Positions 43,921 to 52,449 of a DNA stretch of 59,176 bases are shown here, one piece after another. Position 1 is the first letter of the stretch, and the number at the start of each line of letters is the position of its first letter. A program made the position numbers and the translations under genes. Under the pieces are notes generated by a model, which had not been told where the DNA came from, did no database searches, and saw only the letters and a list, made by a program, of their open reading frames with translations. Source of the stretch: Clavibacter tessellarius (GTDB lineage: Bacteria > Actinomycetota > Actinomycetes > Actinomycetales > Microbacteriaceae); the NCBI RefSeq assembly GCF_001618005.1, contig NZ_LQXA01000004.1, positions 1 through 59,176 of the forward strand, given 5' to 3'.

Positions 43921-44709
43921 TCAGTCGCGCGGTGACCGCGGATCCCCCAGGAACGGCATCGTCGCGTCCGCCCAGTGCGCGTGCATCACGCGGTACGAGA
44001 AGCGGTCGCGCACGTGCATGCGCGTGCCGGAGATGTCGGGGTACGGCGCGAAGACGATCCCGCGGGCGGGGTCGTCGAGCAGGCTCGTGGCCCGGTTCAG
44101 CCGGGTCACCTGGGCGAGCAGGAGCTTCCGTCCGAGCATCGGGATCGGCTGGAAGCGGTCCATGGGCGGGATGCCCGAGAGCACGATCCGGCACCGGTCG
44201 CCCGCCTGCGCTCGGATGCTGCGGACGATGGCCGTGAGCCGGTCGGTCCACTCGGCGGCCGAGGTCGCGACGAGCACGTCGGGGATGCCGAGCGCCACGA
44301 CGGCGAGATCGAGGCCGCCGGTCCGGGTGGCGACCGCCGCGGCGGCCTTGCGCGCCGTCATGTCGTACGACGCGACCGTCTCCCACTCCACGCCGCGACC
44401 CGTGCGGGCCGCCCGCCGGCCGGCCACCTGGGCGGGCATCGCCATGCCCGCGAGGAGCACGCCGTACCCGGCCACGCCGATGTCGCCCACGAAGAGCACG
44501 CGCTCCGGATCCGGCCCGGCGATGGCGGAGGCGTCGTCGTGCGGGGGGAAGATCGCCGCCTCCATGTCGCGCATGTACAGCGCCAGGTGCAGGCGGAGCG
44601 TGGGACGCGCGACGGCCAGGGCGGCGAACGAGGCCAGCGGCAGCAGCGGCCGCAGCGTCGCCCGCGGTGTGGTCCGCGTCGACGGGCGCCTCTCGGGCAG
44701 GGCGGGCAA
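43921..44709 (-). CDS. SGNH/GDSL-hydrolase-like protein lacking catalytic residues
   Basis: About 262 residues if translation starts at TTG 44709; the start is uncertain, and ATG 44574 is the next option. A hydrophobic stretch (LRPLLPLASFAALAVARPTL) near the N-terminus may anchor it. The fold follows the SGNH pattern, yet block I reads VLFVGDIGVAGYG where GDS is expected, so the nucleophile Ser is Ile. Block III reads ALGIPDV instead of GxND, and the C-terminal DxxH block (DRFSYRVMHAHWADA) is also altered. The frame is intact with normal codon use, so the product is likely made and has a non-catalytic role, or the assignment to SGNH is only structural. Confidence 0.65.
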   Translation of the reverse strand: MPALPERRPSTRTTPRATLRPLLPLASFAALAVARPTLRLHLALYMRDMEAAIFPPHDDASAIAGPDPERVLFVGDIGVAGYGVLLAGMAMPAQVAGRRAARTGRGVEWETVASYDMTARKAAAAVATRTGGLDLAVVALGIPDVLVATSAAEWTDRLTAIVRSIRAQAGDRCRIVLSGIPPMDRFQPIPMLGRKLLLAQVTRLNRATSLLDDPARGIVFAPYPDISGTRMHVRDRFSYRVMHAHWADATMPFLGDPRSPRD

Positions 44710-44811
44710 GGGGTCCTCGTCTCTCGGCGGGGAGGGTGGTGTCTTGGGAAGGGTACGCGGCGTCCGGCGCCCGCGTCCCTCGCCGCCCCGGATCGGGGGC
44801 GCGCCGCCGCC

Positions 44812-44817
44812 TAGGCT
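44812..44817 (+). promoter_or_regulatory. -10 element TAGGCT, leaderless start of the prolyl aminopeptidase gene
   Basis: TAGGCT ends 6 bases before ATG 44824, and no ribosome site is present, the standard layout of leaderless actinobacterial messages. Confidence 0.5.
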
Positions 44818-44823
44818 CGTCGC

Positions 44824-45798
44824 ATGCAGACCCTCTTCCCCGAGATCGACCCGTACGACACCGGCATGCTCGACGTGGGCGACGGGCAGCTCCTCCACTG
44901 GGAGACCTCGGGGAACCCGTACGGGATCCCCGTCGTGTTCCTGCACGGCGGCCCCGGCGGCGGCACCAGCCCGACGCATCGGCGCCTGTTCGACCCGGCG
45001 CGCTACCGCATCGTCCTCGTCGACCAGCGCGGCTGCGGCCGGAGCACGCCGCACGTCTCCGACCCGTCGGCCGACCTGTCCGTCAACACGACCTGGCACC
45101 TCGTCGCCGACCTCGAGCGGCTCCGGGAGCACCTGGGGGTCGAGCGCTGGCTCGTCTTCGGCGGATCCTGGGGCTCGACCCTCGCGCTCGCCTACGCCGA
45201 GACGCACCCCGAGCGCGTGACCGGGCTGATCCTCCGCGGCATCTTCACGCTGCGCGCCAGCGAGCTCGACTGGTTCTACGAGGGCCCGGCGGGCATGGTC
45301 TACCCGGACGGCTGGGAGGCGTTCACGGCGCCCGTGCCCGGGGTGGAGCGCGGCGGCATCATCGCGGCGTACGCGCGGCTGCTCGCGGATCCGGATCCCG
45401 CGGTGCACGGGCCGGCCGCGGTCGCGTGGAGCACGTGGGAGGCGTCGGGCATCACGCTGCTCCCGAAGCCCGAGGTGGTGGCGCGCTTCGCCGAGCCGAC
45501 GTACGCGCTCGCGTTCGCCCGCATCGAGAACCACTACTTCATGCACGGCGGGTGGATGGAGGACGGCCAGCTGATCCGCGACGCGCACCTCCTGCGCGGC
45601 ATCCCCACCGAGATCGTGCAGGGCCGCTACGACATGTGCACGCCGCCCGCGACCGCGTGGGACCTGCACCGGGCGCTGCCCGAGGCGCGCTTCACGATGG
45701 TGCCGGATGCGGGGCACGCGTTCGACGAGCCGGGGATCCTCGCGGCGCTCCTCGAGGCGACCGAGCGCGCGGCGGACCGGCTGGGGGCGGCGGGCTGA
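44824..45798 (+). CDS. pip: Prolyl aminopeptidase (proline iminopeptidase, S33)
   Basis: 324 residues, typical length. FLHGGPGGGTSP forms the oxyanion loop, VLVDQRGCGRSTPH is the family signature, the nucleophile is FGGSWGSTLALAYAE near residue 115, and the His is in VPDAGHAFDEPG. It frees N-terminal proline from peptides in the cytosol. It is a classical Pip, shorter than the S33 protein of the import operon at 23596. Single gene, read from a leaderless promoter. It is the third proline-specific peptidase in the window. Confidence 0.95.
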   Translation: MQTLFPEIDPYDTGMLDVGDGQLLHWETSGNPYGIPVVFLHGGPGGGTSPTHRRLFDPARYRIVLVDQRGCGRSTPHVSDPSADLSVNTTWHLVADLERLREHLGVERWLVFGGSWGSTLALAYAETHPERVTGLILRGIFTLRASELDWFYEGPAGMVYPDGWEAFTAPVPGVERGGIIAAYARLLADPDPAVHGPAAVAWSTWEASGITLLPKPEVVARFAEPTYALAFARIENHYFMHGGWMEDGQLIRDAHLLRGIPTEIVQGRYDMCTPPATAWDLHRALPEARFTMVPDAGHAFDEPGILAALLEATERAADRLGAAG

Positions 45799-45876
45799 CC
45801 CGCGGCGGGCCCCCGGCCACGGGCTCTGCGGCCACGGCGGCGGGCTGATCAGCGGCCGATCGACCGGCGGCGCCGA

Positions 45877-46983
45877 TCAGCGCCGCGCAGCCCCCGCGTC
45901 GACCCGCGCGCCCTCTCTGGCGGCCAGCCGCGCCTTGAACCGCGCATCCAGCGGCGCGCTCACGAAGCGGTGGCTGAGGACGGACGCGAGCACGGTCGCC
46001 GGGATGGCGATCCACGCGACGGAGGCGGGCGTGCCCCCGGTGATCGCCGTCAGGTACTGCAGCAGCGGGTAGTGCCACAGGTACAGCTCGTAGCTGATGG
46101 CGCCGACCGCCACGAGGGGCGACCAGGAGAGAGCGCGGGTGACGCGCCCGCCGCCCTCGACCAGCGCGGCGAGCAGGAGGACGGATCCGAGCGCCGCCAG
46201 GGCGAGGCCGGGGCCGGCCTTGGGGGTCACGCCGCCGACCACGACGGCGGCGGCGAGCGCGGCGATGCCGGACGGCGCCACCAGCGCGTGCCGGGCGGCG
46301 GCCGCCCATGCCGACCGGGTCAGCGCCAGCACGCAGCCGATCGCGAGGCCGCCCGCGCTCGCGAGCGGGTTGACGCTGGAGATCCCGGTCCCGGGCAGGC
46401 TGCCGACGACGATCGACGCCAGGGCGAGCGCCGTGAGCACGCCCACCGCGATCCGCGGCGACCGCCGGGCGCCCGCGAACGCGAGCAGGAACACGACGGG
46501 CCACACGAGGTAGAACTGCTCCTCGAGCGCGAGCGTCCACGTGTGGGCCCAGCCCTGCACGCCGCTCCCGGTGACGGTCGCGTAGAGGTTCATCAGGTAG
46601 AGCGCCGACAGGCCGGACGCCTTCGCGTAGCCCACGACGCCGGATACGGCGATGCCGAGGGGCGCGAGCACGAGCAGCGCGGTGAGCAGCGGCGGGTACA
46701 GCCGCAGCGCCCGGCGCAGCGAGAAGCGCACGAGGTCGATGCGCCCGGTGCGGGCGTGCTCGCGCAGGAGGAGGGACGTGATGAGGAACCCGGACAGCAC
46801 GAAGAAGACGTGCACGCCGATCCAGCCGCCGGTCTCCACCGGGGGCGTGACGTGGTGGACGATCACCAGCGCGACCGCGATGCCGCGCAGGCCGTCGAGC
46901 TGCGGCATGTAGGCCATCGACGGCGATGCCGCGGGCGCGGCGCCGGGCACTGCGCCGGCCGTCGGGGGAGTCGTGCGCGTCAT
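45877..46983 (-). CDS. Membrane acyltransferase, OafA/YrhL type (acyltransferase 3)
   Basis: 368 residues with about ten membrane segments. MPQLDGLRGIAVALVIVHH holds the catalytic His and the Arg of the family motif; FFVLSGFLITSLLL is a second signature, and WTLALEEQFYLVWPVVF a third. Such proteins transfer O-acetyl or other acyl groups to cell-surface sugars. It begins 10 bases after the nucleotidyltransferase gene and is co-transcribed with it. ATG 46983 is taken; ATGs at 46917 and 46908 are possible. Confidence 0.92.
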   Translation of the reverse strand: MTRTTPPTAGAVPGAAPAASPSMAYMPQLDGLRGIAVALVIVHHVTPPVETGGWIGVHVFFVLSGFLITSLLLREHARTGRIDLVRFSLRRALRLYPPLLTALLVLAPLGIAVSGVVGYAKASGLSALYLMNLYATVTGSGVQGWAHTWTLALEEQFYLVWPVVFLLAFAGARRSPRIAVGVLTALALASIVVGSLPGTGISSVNPLASAGGLAIGCVLALTRSAWAAAARHALVAPSGIAALAAAVVVGGVTPKAGPGLALAALGSVLLLAALVEGGGRVTRALSWSPLVAVGAISYELYLWHYPLLQYLTAITGGTPASVAWIAIPATVLASVLSHRFVSAPLDARFKARLAAREGARVDAGAARR

Positions 46984-46993
46984 CGGCCCGGGA

Positions 46994-47476
46994 TCACGGC
47001 GTGGCGAGCGCGGGCGCGGCGGCCGGCACGGCGAGCGGGGCCGCCGCGGGGGCGCCCATGCCGCTGAGGATGTCGAGCGCGCGCCGGAGCCGGGTGCTGG
47101 AGGTGTGCATCGTGTACGGGAAGTAGACGACCTCCACGCCCACCGCGGCGAACTCCGCCTCGAGGCGCTCGCCCTTCGCGGTGCCGCGCCAGTCGTCGCC
47201 CTTGAAGAAGACGTCGAAGCCGACCTCGCGCCAGGTGTCGAGCTTGTCGGGCAGCGTCTCCGCGCGGGCCTGGTCGACGTAGCTGATGTGGCTCACGATC
47301 TCCAGGCGCTCGGCGAGCGGCACCACGGGCGTGATGCCCTTGGTGCGCTCGAGCATCTCGTCGGAGACGACGCCCGCGATGAGGAGGTCGCACTGGCTCT
47401 TCGCGTGCTTGAGGATGTTGAGGTGGCCGACGTGGAACAGGTCGAAAGCTCCAGCGGCGTAGCCGATTCGGGTCAT
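46994..47476 (-). CDS. Cytidylyltransferase-like protein (TagD/adenylyltransferase family)
   Basis: 160 residues. GYAAGAFDLFHVGHLNILKHAK holds the HxGH nucleotide site, IAGVVSDEMLERTKGITP the loop that binds phosphate, and YTMHTSSTRLRRAL the ISSTxIR-like end. Such enzymes activate glycerol 3-phosphate or sugar phosphates as CDP derivatives for teichoic or capsule-type polymers. The tail after residue 140 is Ala/Pro-rich. It lies between a beta-helix protein gene and an acyltransferase gene on the minus strand; an AGCATA (TATGCT on the minus strand) at 47645-47650 could be its own -10. Confidence 0.88.
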   Translation of the reverse strand: MTRIGYAAGAFDLFHVGHLNILKHAKSQCDLLIAGVVSDEMLERTKGITPVVPLAERLEIVSHISYVDQARAETLPDKLDTWREVGFDVFFKGDDWRGTAKGERLEAEFAAVGVEVVYFPYTMHTSSTRLRRALDILSGMGAPAAAPLAVPAAAPALATP

Positions 47477-47652
47477 GGCTCGTCGTTCTTCCGGGTGGAC
47501 CGCGACCGGGCGCGGGTACGCGCGGATGCGGGATCGGGTGCAGCCCGGAGCGGGTACGCCGGGCGGAGGCCGACCCGCTCGCGCGACGCGGGTACGTCGG
47601 CCGCCCTGGGTGGGGGCGGCGTGGAGCGGGTGGATCTGACCCCGAGCATAGG

Positions 47653-47688
47653 TCGCGGGCTCCCGCCGGGGGAAGCGGGAGCCCGCGA
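47653..47688 (-). terminator. Terminator hairpin after the beta-helix protein gene
   Basis: Arms 47653-47666 and 47675-47688 are perfectly complementary over 14 bp around an 8-base loop. A run of ten G (47691-47700 on the plus strand) lies between stop and hairpin. Confidence 0.8.
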
Positions 47689-47709
47689 ACGGGGGGGGGG
47701 TGGGGCGGC

Positions 47710-50223
47710 CTAGAAGATGCCGACCCGCTTGACGCCCGTCGCCTGCCCGAGGAGCGAGGCGATCGCCGACGGGAGCGCGACCGCGAGGGACGCCGCCTGG
47801 CCGAGGTACGCGGACATGCCCGACACCGTGGTGGCGCCGGTCGTCTGCGTGTTCCGCCAGCCGCTGCCCTTCGCGGCCGCGAGCGCGGCGGGCGTCTCGT
47901 AGCGCACGAGGGTCCTGTTGTCGCCCTGGCCCCACGCGACCATGGCCGGATCGGTCGTCGCCACGCGCTTCGCGAACAGGTTGCCCGTGATCGTCAGGTT
48001 CCACCGGTCCACGGCGATGCCCGTCTTCTTGTCGAGGGCGTAGATGAGGAAGTTGCCGCCCGTCGCGAAGACGTTGTTGCTGATCTGGATGTTGCGCGTC
48101 AGCCACGGCACGGTGGGGTCGATCGCGGGACGGCGCGGATCCTGCCCCTCGAAGGACGCGACCGACTGGCGCCGCTCGTCCTGGAGCAGCGTCATGCCGA
48201 ACTTCGAGTTGCCGCCGAGCGTGTTGTTGAAGATCCTCACGTTGCCGGTGTCGAAGACGTTGATGCCCGTCTGGCCGCCCGTGGTGCTGTTGCCGGCGAT
48301 GACCGCGGTGTCGGAGAGCTCGAGCTGGATGCCCGTGTACTCGTTGTCGTTCGACGTGTTGCCCGTGACGGTGATGTCGTAGCAGGACTCGTCGAACCAG
48401 ATCCCGCTGCCGTTGTTGCGGCTGGTGTCGCTGTCGCGGACGGTGACGTCGCGCGAGCGGCCGATCTTGATGCCGCCGGAGACGGGCGCCGCCTTGAAGC
48501 GCTCGGAGTTGTTGCCCGTGATGACGCTGTCCTCGACGACCATCCCGTAGGCGTACGCGGCGCTGATGCCGAGCATGCCGCTGCGCTGCACCGTGACGCG
48601 GGAGAGCAGGGCGCCGTCGTTGCCGATGGTGATGCCGGTCATGGCGTTGTCCTGCACGACCAGGTCGCGGACGGTCGCGCGCACGTTGTCGAAGCGGATC
48701 GTGCCGCGGTCCTCGTAGGCGGTCGCGTAGCGGCGCACGCCGAAGCCCCGGAGCGTCGTGCCGGCCGACTGGACCTGCAGCGCCTGCCGGAGGTCGCTCG
48801 CGCGCACCTCCTTGCCGGTCGGGTCCGTGCCGATGCGGAGGGTCTTCGCCGCGGTGTCGACGTGGAAGGTGCCGGGCACGACCTGGGACGCGGACGCCAC
48901 CTGGCGCAGCTGCGTGCCGCCCACGAACACCTGGTCGAGGCGGGCCGCGAGCGGCGCCTCCGGCCGGACGAAGCGCGGGTTGTCGCGGATGCCGGCGATG
49001 GTCGTCGGGTGCTTCGGCGTGTAGCCCGACACGACCCAGGAGCTGCCGCTCTTCGCGAAGCCGGAGAACGTGCGGGATCCGTCGAGCCAGACGGCCTCGC
49101 GCGGGTACGCCTGGATGGTGAGCTGCTTCGCGTAGGGCACCACGACGGCCTCGTGGTAGGTGCCGCCGCGGAGCACGATCGTCTGGCCCGAGCGTGCCTT
49201 CCCGACCGCCGCGACGATCGTCCGGAGCGGTGCGCCCTGCGTGCCCGCGGCCCCGTCGTCCCCGGAGCCGCTGCTCACGAAGAGCGCACCGGACGGCACC
49301 GGGTAGGCGGCGGAGCCGACGGCGGCCGAGCCGCGCGCGCCGGTCGCGGGGACGGCGACGGGCGTCGACGGCGTGGGCGTCGGGGCGGGAGACGGCGCGG
49401 CCGATGCGGTGGGCGTCGGGGTCGGGCTCGGCGCGGGCGTCGCCGTGGATCCGGCGGGGACGCGCGAGAGGTCGTCGAACGCGACCGTCGTGGTGCGGCT
49501 GTTGCTGCCGGATGCGTAGGACCACACGCCCGTGGCGCCGGCCTTCGCGATGCGGGCGCTCGAGGCGTCGGTCGCGGTCGCCTGCCAGTCGGGCTCGTCC
49601 GTGCCGGCGACCCACGCCTTCGCCGCGAGGGCGACGGGCGCGGTGCCGGTGGCGCGCACGCGCACGTTCACGTCCGTCCCGGCCTCCGCGGTGCCGGCCG
49701 CGACGACGCTGCCGAGCGCGGTGGACGCCCCGCTCGACGCCGTGCGGGAGAGGCTCACGCGGAGGGCGCCGGACCGGCCGAGCTCCACCTTGCCGCGGTA
49801 GGAGCTGCCGTCGGCCTGGCGGCGGATCTCGACCGCCTGGTACAGGCCGAGCGGCGTCGTGCCGACGAGGGCGACGGTCGCTCCGGCGGTGCCGTCGAGC
49901 ATCGCGGTGCCGGCGGACCAGGCGCCCGCGGACGTGCCCGCCGGGATCCCGGCGATGCGGGCGCGGCCGCCGTCGACGGAGAAGGCGGCGCCGGCCGGGC
50001 CGTACGACGTGTACGCGCCGCCCGTCTCGGCGGTGCCCCAGCCGCCCGTGCTCTGGCGGCTGAAGGAGTCGCTCGTCGCGGCGGCGACGGCCGGTGCGGT
50101 CTCGGACGCGACGACGGCGCCGAGCGCGACCGCGACGACGGTGGCGGCGGCGGCGATGCCGCGCAGCCGGCGACGCGGCGCGCGGTCCCGCGGGGCGCGG
50201 GGGAGGGGGGTGGAGGCGGTCAT
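47710..50223 (-). CDS. Secreted right-handed beta-helix protein, surface-polysaccharide-associated
   Basis: 837 residues from the ATG at 50223 after GAGGAAG. Signal peptide 1-47 (RGIAAAATVVAVALGAVVASETAPAVAAA). Residues about 50-230 are a beta-sandwich module starting DSFSRQSTGGWGTAETGGAY, also present at the C-terminus of the 1573-residue protein. A Pro/Thr/Ser linker spans about 250-290. Residues about 305-720 are a parallel beta-helix (GSGDDGAAGTQGAPLRTIVAAV; NNGSGIWFDESCYDITVTGN; EYTGIQLELSDTAVIAGNST), resembling pectate-lyase-like and C-5-epimerase folds. It could bind, cut or modify an extracellular polysaccharide; no catalytic set could be assigned. Confidence 0.88.
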   Translation of the reverse strand: MTASTPLPRAPRDRAPRRRLRGIAAAATVVAVALGAVVASETAPAVAAATSDSFSRQSTGGWGTAETGGAYTSYGPAGAAFSVDGGRARIAGIPAGTSAGAWSAGTAMLDGTAGATVALVGTTPLGLYQAVEIRRQADGSSYRGKVELGRSGALRVSLSRTASSGASTALGSVVAAGTAEAGTDVNVRVRATGTAPVALAAKAWVAGTDEPDWQATATDASSARIAKAGATGVWSYASGSNSRTTTVAFDDLSRVPAGSTATPAPSPTPTPTASAAPSPAPTPTPSTPVAVPATGARGSAAVGSAAYPVPSGALFVSSGSGDDGAAGTQGAPLRTIVAAVGKARSGQTIVLRGGTYHEAVVVPYAKQLTIQAYPREAVWLDGSRTFSGFAKSGSSWVVSGYTPKHPTTIAGIRDNPRFVRPEAPLAARLDQVFVGGTQLRQVASASQVVPGTFHVDTAAKTLRIGTDPTGKEVRASDLRQALQVQSAGTTLRGFGVRRYATAYEDRGTIRFDNVRATVRDLVVQDNAMTGITIGNDGALLSRVTVQRSGMLGISAAYAYGMVVEDSVITGNNSERFKAAPVSGGIKIGRSRDVTVRDSDTSRNNGSGIWFDESCYDITVTGNTSNDNEYTGIQLELSDTAVIAGNSTTGGQTGINVFDTGNVRIFNNTLGGNSKFGMTLLQDERRQSVASFEGQDPRRPAIDPTVPWLTRNIQISNNVFATGGNFLIYALDKKTGIAVDRWNLTITGNLFAKRVATTDPAMVAWGQGDNRTLVRYETPAALAAAKGSGWRNTQTTGATTVSGMSAYLGQAASLAVALPSAIASLLGQATGVKRVGIF

Positions 50224-50461
50224 GACGTTCTTCCTCTGCTTCGGAAAGCGGGGACCCGCCGGCGAGCCGGCAGGCGTGGGGGATGAGCGGGCGCGGCCGA
50301 CCGGATGGTCGGGGCCCGTGGTGGCCCGAGACGGGCGATCGCCCGCGCAGGCGTCCCGGGCCCTCCCGGGTGCGCGGCGCGGAGCGGATCGGTCATCCGC
50401 GTCCGGCGGGTGGCGACGCGATGTGCAGGACACTACGTCCGCGTCGGGGCGCGATCGGGGT

Positions 50462-50487
50462 CGCCCGGTGCCGATCAGTACCGGGCG
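50462..50487 (-). terminator. Hairpin in the leader of the beta-helix gene
   Basis: CGCCCGGT (50462-50469) pairs with ACCGGGCG (50480-50487) around a 10-base loop. On the minus strand it begins 6 bases after the stop of the small frame 50494-50601, so it could act as attenuator or terminator of a short leader transcript. Confidence 0.4.
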
Positions 50488-50493
50488 CGCGCA

Positions 50494-50601
50494 TCACCAG
50501 TAGGGCGGTGGCGCCAGCAGCCCGAGGAGGCCGCGCGGTGCGGGGGCGGGCAGGGGGACGGGGGACTCGGCCAGGGGGATCAAGAGGTCCTCGGGTGTCA
50601 T
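50494..50601 (-). CDS. Possible proline-rich leader peptide, 35 residues
   Basis: On the minus strand an ATG at 50601 starts a 35-residue peptide that contains ten Pro and ends APPPYW before TGA. It lies between a possible minus-strand promoter (TATAGA at 50781-50776) and the beta-helix gene, and a hairpin follows it at once. Polyproline stretches slow ribosomes, so it could regulate by attenuation. No good ribosome site is seen and Pro-rich frames arise easily in GC-rich DNA, so this is speculative. Confidence 0.25.
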   Translation of the reverse strand: MTPEDLLIPLAESPVPLPAPAPRGLLGLLAPPPYW

Positions 50602-50775
50602 CGCGACCGACCCCGTCCGCGCGGGAGCGCGGAGGATCAGACGGCAGGCGGGCAACGGGCGCCCGGTCGGGGGACCGGTCGCCGCTCGCACCGGACGACG
50701 GGAGGACCGCGACGGATCCGCGTGCCGCGGGCCGCTCGCCGGCCCTTCGGGACCCGCGCCTGGTGATGACCCGAC

Positions 50776-50781
50776 TCTATA
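50776..50781 (-). promoter_or_regulatory. Possible promoter of the beta-helix gene (-10 TATAGA)
   Basis: TATAGA on the minus strand in a short AT-rich patch, without a clear -35. If used, the leader would be about 545 bases. In the 744-base gap 50224-50967, this, the dyads at 50830 and 50852 and the promoter at 50906 are the recognisable items. Confidence 0.35.
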
Positions 50782-50829
50782 CGGATGGGCGCTACCACAG
50801 AAGGCTCTCCGGCATCTCGTCTTGTGCAC

Positions 50830-50865
50830 ACCCAGTGCGGGGGGTGCCTGACCCCAGAGCGGGGG
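50830..50865. promoter_or_regulatory. Two C-rich/G-rich dyads 22 bases apart, between divergent promoters
   Basis: CCCAGTGCGGGGGG (50831-50844) and CCCCAGAGCGGGGG (50852-50865) are related copies whose AG steps are 22 bases apart, two helical turns. The first matches CCCAGTGCGGGGG in the reverse strand at 53128. They lie upstream of both the beta-helix and polymerase promoters. Confidence 0.5.
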
Positions 50866-50905
50866 ACGGCGGATCCGGCTCCCGTCCCGCGTCGCTCCCG
50901 CATGG

Positions 50906-50933
50906 TGGACACGGCCGTCCGCCGACCTATCCT
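50906..50933 (+). promoter_or_regulatory. Promoter of the polymerase gene
   Basis: -35 TGGACA (50906-50911), 16-base spacer, -10 TATCCT (50928-50933), with a predicted start near 50941 and the GTG at 50968. Confidence 0.6.
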
Positions 50934-50967
50934 GTGAGCTGGACCAGCGCCCAGAAGGACGGTACCC

Positions 50968-52449
50968 GTGGTCTCCTCTCCCCGCCGGTCGACCCCGGCA
51001 CGACGTCGTCGACCCGCGCCCCGCGGCTCGGCCGAGGCCGCCGTCGGCGCGCCCGGCACCACCCTCGCGCCGGATGCGCCGCATCCGGCGTCCACCGCTG
51101 CGGCGTCGGCTGCCGCGCCGTCCGCCGCGCCGTCCACCGCCTCGGCCGCCGCGGCGCATCCGCTGCTCCGCGCGCTCGCCGCGGTCACGATCGTCGCCCT
51201 GGCGCTCCGGATCCCCCTCCAGCAGGGCCTCGAGGTCGGCCACGTGCTCGCCGTCGTGCTGGCGCCGCTCTGGATCCCGCGCCTCGCCCGGTACCGCGGC
51301 GCCGTGGTCGTCGCCGGCGCGATCGTGCTCGCCGTCGGCGCGGGCCTCTGGCTCACCGAGGCGTCCCGCGGCGACCACGTGGTCTCCCGCACCGAGACCA
51401 CCTACGTGACCGTCATGGTGCTGGGCCTGCTGGCCGGGATCGGCGTGCTGCTCTGGGCGCGGACGCTCATGCGGGACGCGACCGTCGCGGTGTGGTTCGG
51501 CGTCGGCATGCTCGCCGGGGTGAACCCCTCCTCCACCCTCTTCTCCAGCAACCCCTGGAAGTTCGGCCTGACCGTGCCCGTGACCGTCCTCGTCCTCGCC
51601 CTGGCCTGGCGGTGGGGCAGCCGACGCGCCGCCGCGGTGGCGCTCGTCGTGCTCGTCGTGCTCGCGGGCCTCAACGACGCGCGGTCCGAGCTGGCGATCC
51701 TGCTCCTCGTGCTGCTCGTCGTGCTGTGGGAGATGCGGCCGTCGATGCCCGGCCGCCGGGGGAGCGTCGCGCTGACGCTGCTCGGCCTGGGCGGGCTCGC
51801 GCTCGTCGTCTCCCAGGCGGGGCAGGCCCTGATCCTCGAGGGCTACCTCGGCGAGGCCACCCGGCAGCGGACCGAGGCGCAGCTCGACGAGTCGGGGTCC
51901 GTGATCACGGGCGGGCGCCCCGAGGTCGGCGCGTTCGTCGCGCTCCTGCGCGCGCACCCGTGGGGCTTCGGCTCCGGCACGTTCCCGACCTCCACGGAGC
52001 TCGGCATCGCCAAGACGGGCATGGCCGCGCTCGGCTACGACCCGGACAACGGCTACGTCGAGGACTACCTCTTCGGCGAGGGGTTCGAGCTGCACTCCCT
52101 CGTGGGCGACCTCTGGACGCGCTTCGGCCTGATCGGGATCGCGCTCTCGGTCGTCATCCTCGTCGTCGTCCTCACGGGCGCGGCCCGGTCGGTGGCGCAC
52201 CGGGCGGGCGCGGCGGTGCTCGTGTACGTCGCCGTGAAGACCCTCTGGAACCTGCCGTTCAGCCCGCTGTACAGCAGCATCCCGCTCCTCGTGCTCGCCG
52301 TCGGGCTGTGCCTGATCCCGCGCGCGGCCGACCCCGCGACCGCCCGCGGCGAGCCGTCCGGAGCGGACCCCGCCCGCCCCCGCACCCGCACCCGCACCCG
52401 CCCCCGCACCCGACCAGCACGGAGCCCGCATGGACCGCTCGACGCCTGA
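50968..52449 (+). CDS. O-antigen-ligase-like polysaccharide polymerase, multi-spanning membrane protein
   Basis: 493 residues from GTG 50968 after AGAAGGACGG. A 60-residue Ala/Pro-rich cytosolic lead is followed by about ten to eleven hydrophobic segments (LLRALAAVTIVALALRIPLQ; TYVTVMVLGLLAGIGVLLW; ALVVLVVLAGLNDARSELAI). A large outer loop at about residues 290-385 (EATRQRTEAQLDESGSVI; LLRAHPWGFGSGTFPTSTEL; EGFELHSLVGDLWTRFG) matches the O-antigen ligase/Wzy family, in which this loop holds the active site. It would polymerise or ligate surface glycan. A repetitive Arg-Thr-Pro tail ([16 protein letters not shown]) ends the protein. It overlaps the next start by 20 bases. Confidence 0.87.
   Translation: MVSSPRRSTPARRRRPAPRGSAEAAVGAPGTTLAPDAPHPASTAAASAAAPSAAPSTASAAAAHPLLRALAAVTIVALALRIPLQQGLEVGHVLAVVLAPLWIPRLARYRGAVVVAGAIVLAVGAGLWLTEASRGDHVVSRTETTYVTVMVLGLLAGIGVLLWARTLMRDATVAVWFGVGMLAGVNPSSTLFSSNPWKFGLTVPVTVLVLALAWRWGSRRAAAVALVVLVVLAGLNDARSELAILLLVLLVVLWEMRPSMPGRRGSVALTLLGLGGLALVVSQAGQALILEGYLGEATRQRTEAQLDESGSVITGGRPEVGAFVALLRAHPWGFGSGTFPTSTELGIAKTGMAALGYDPDNGYVEDYLFGEGFELHSLVGDLWTRFGLIGIALSVVILVVVLTGAARSVAHRAGAAVLVYVAVKTLWNLPFSPLYSSIPLLVLAVGLCLIPRAADPATARGEPSGADPARPRTRTRTRPRTRPARSPHGPLDA

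Noticed and set aside
50305-50766. 153-residue plus-strand frame in the gap before the polymerase gene
   Set aside because: No start signal, low-complexity composition, and it runs across the dyad hairpin and the possible leader peptide.
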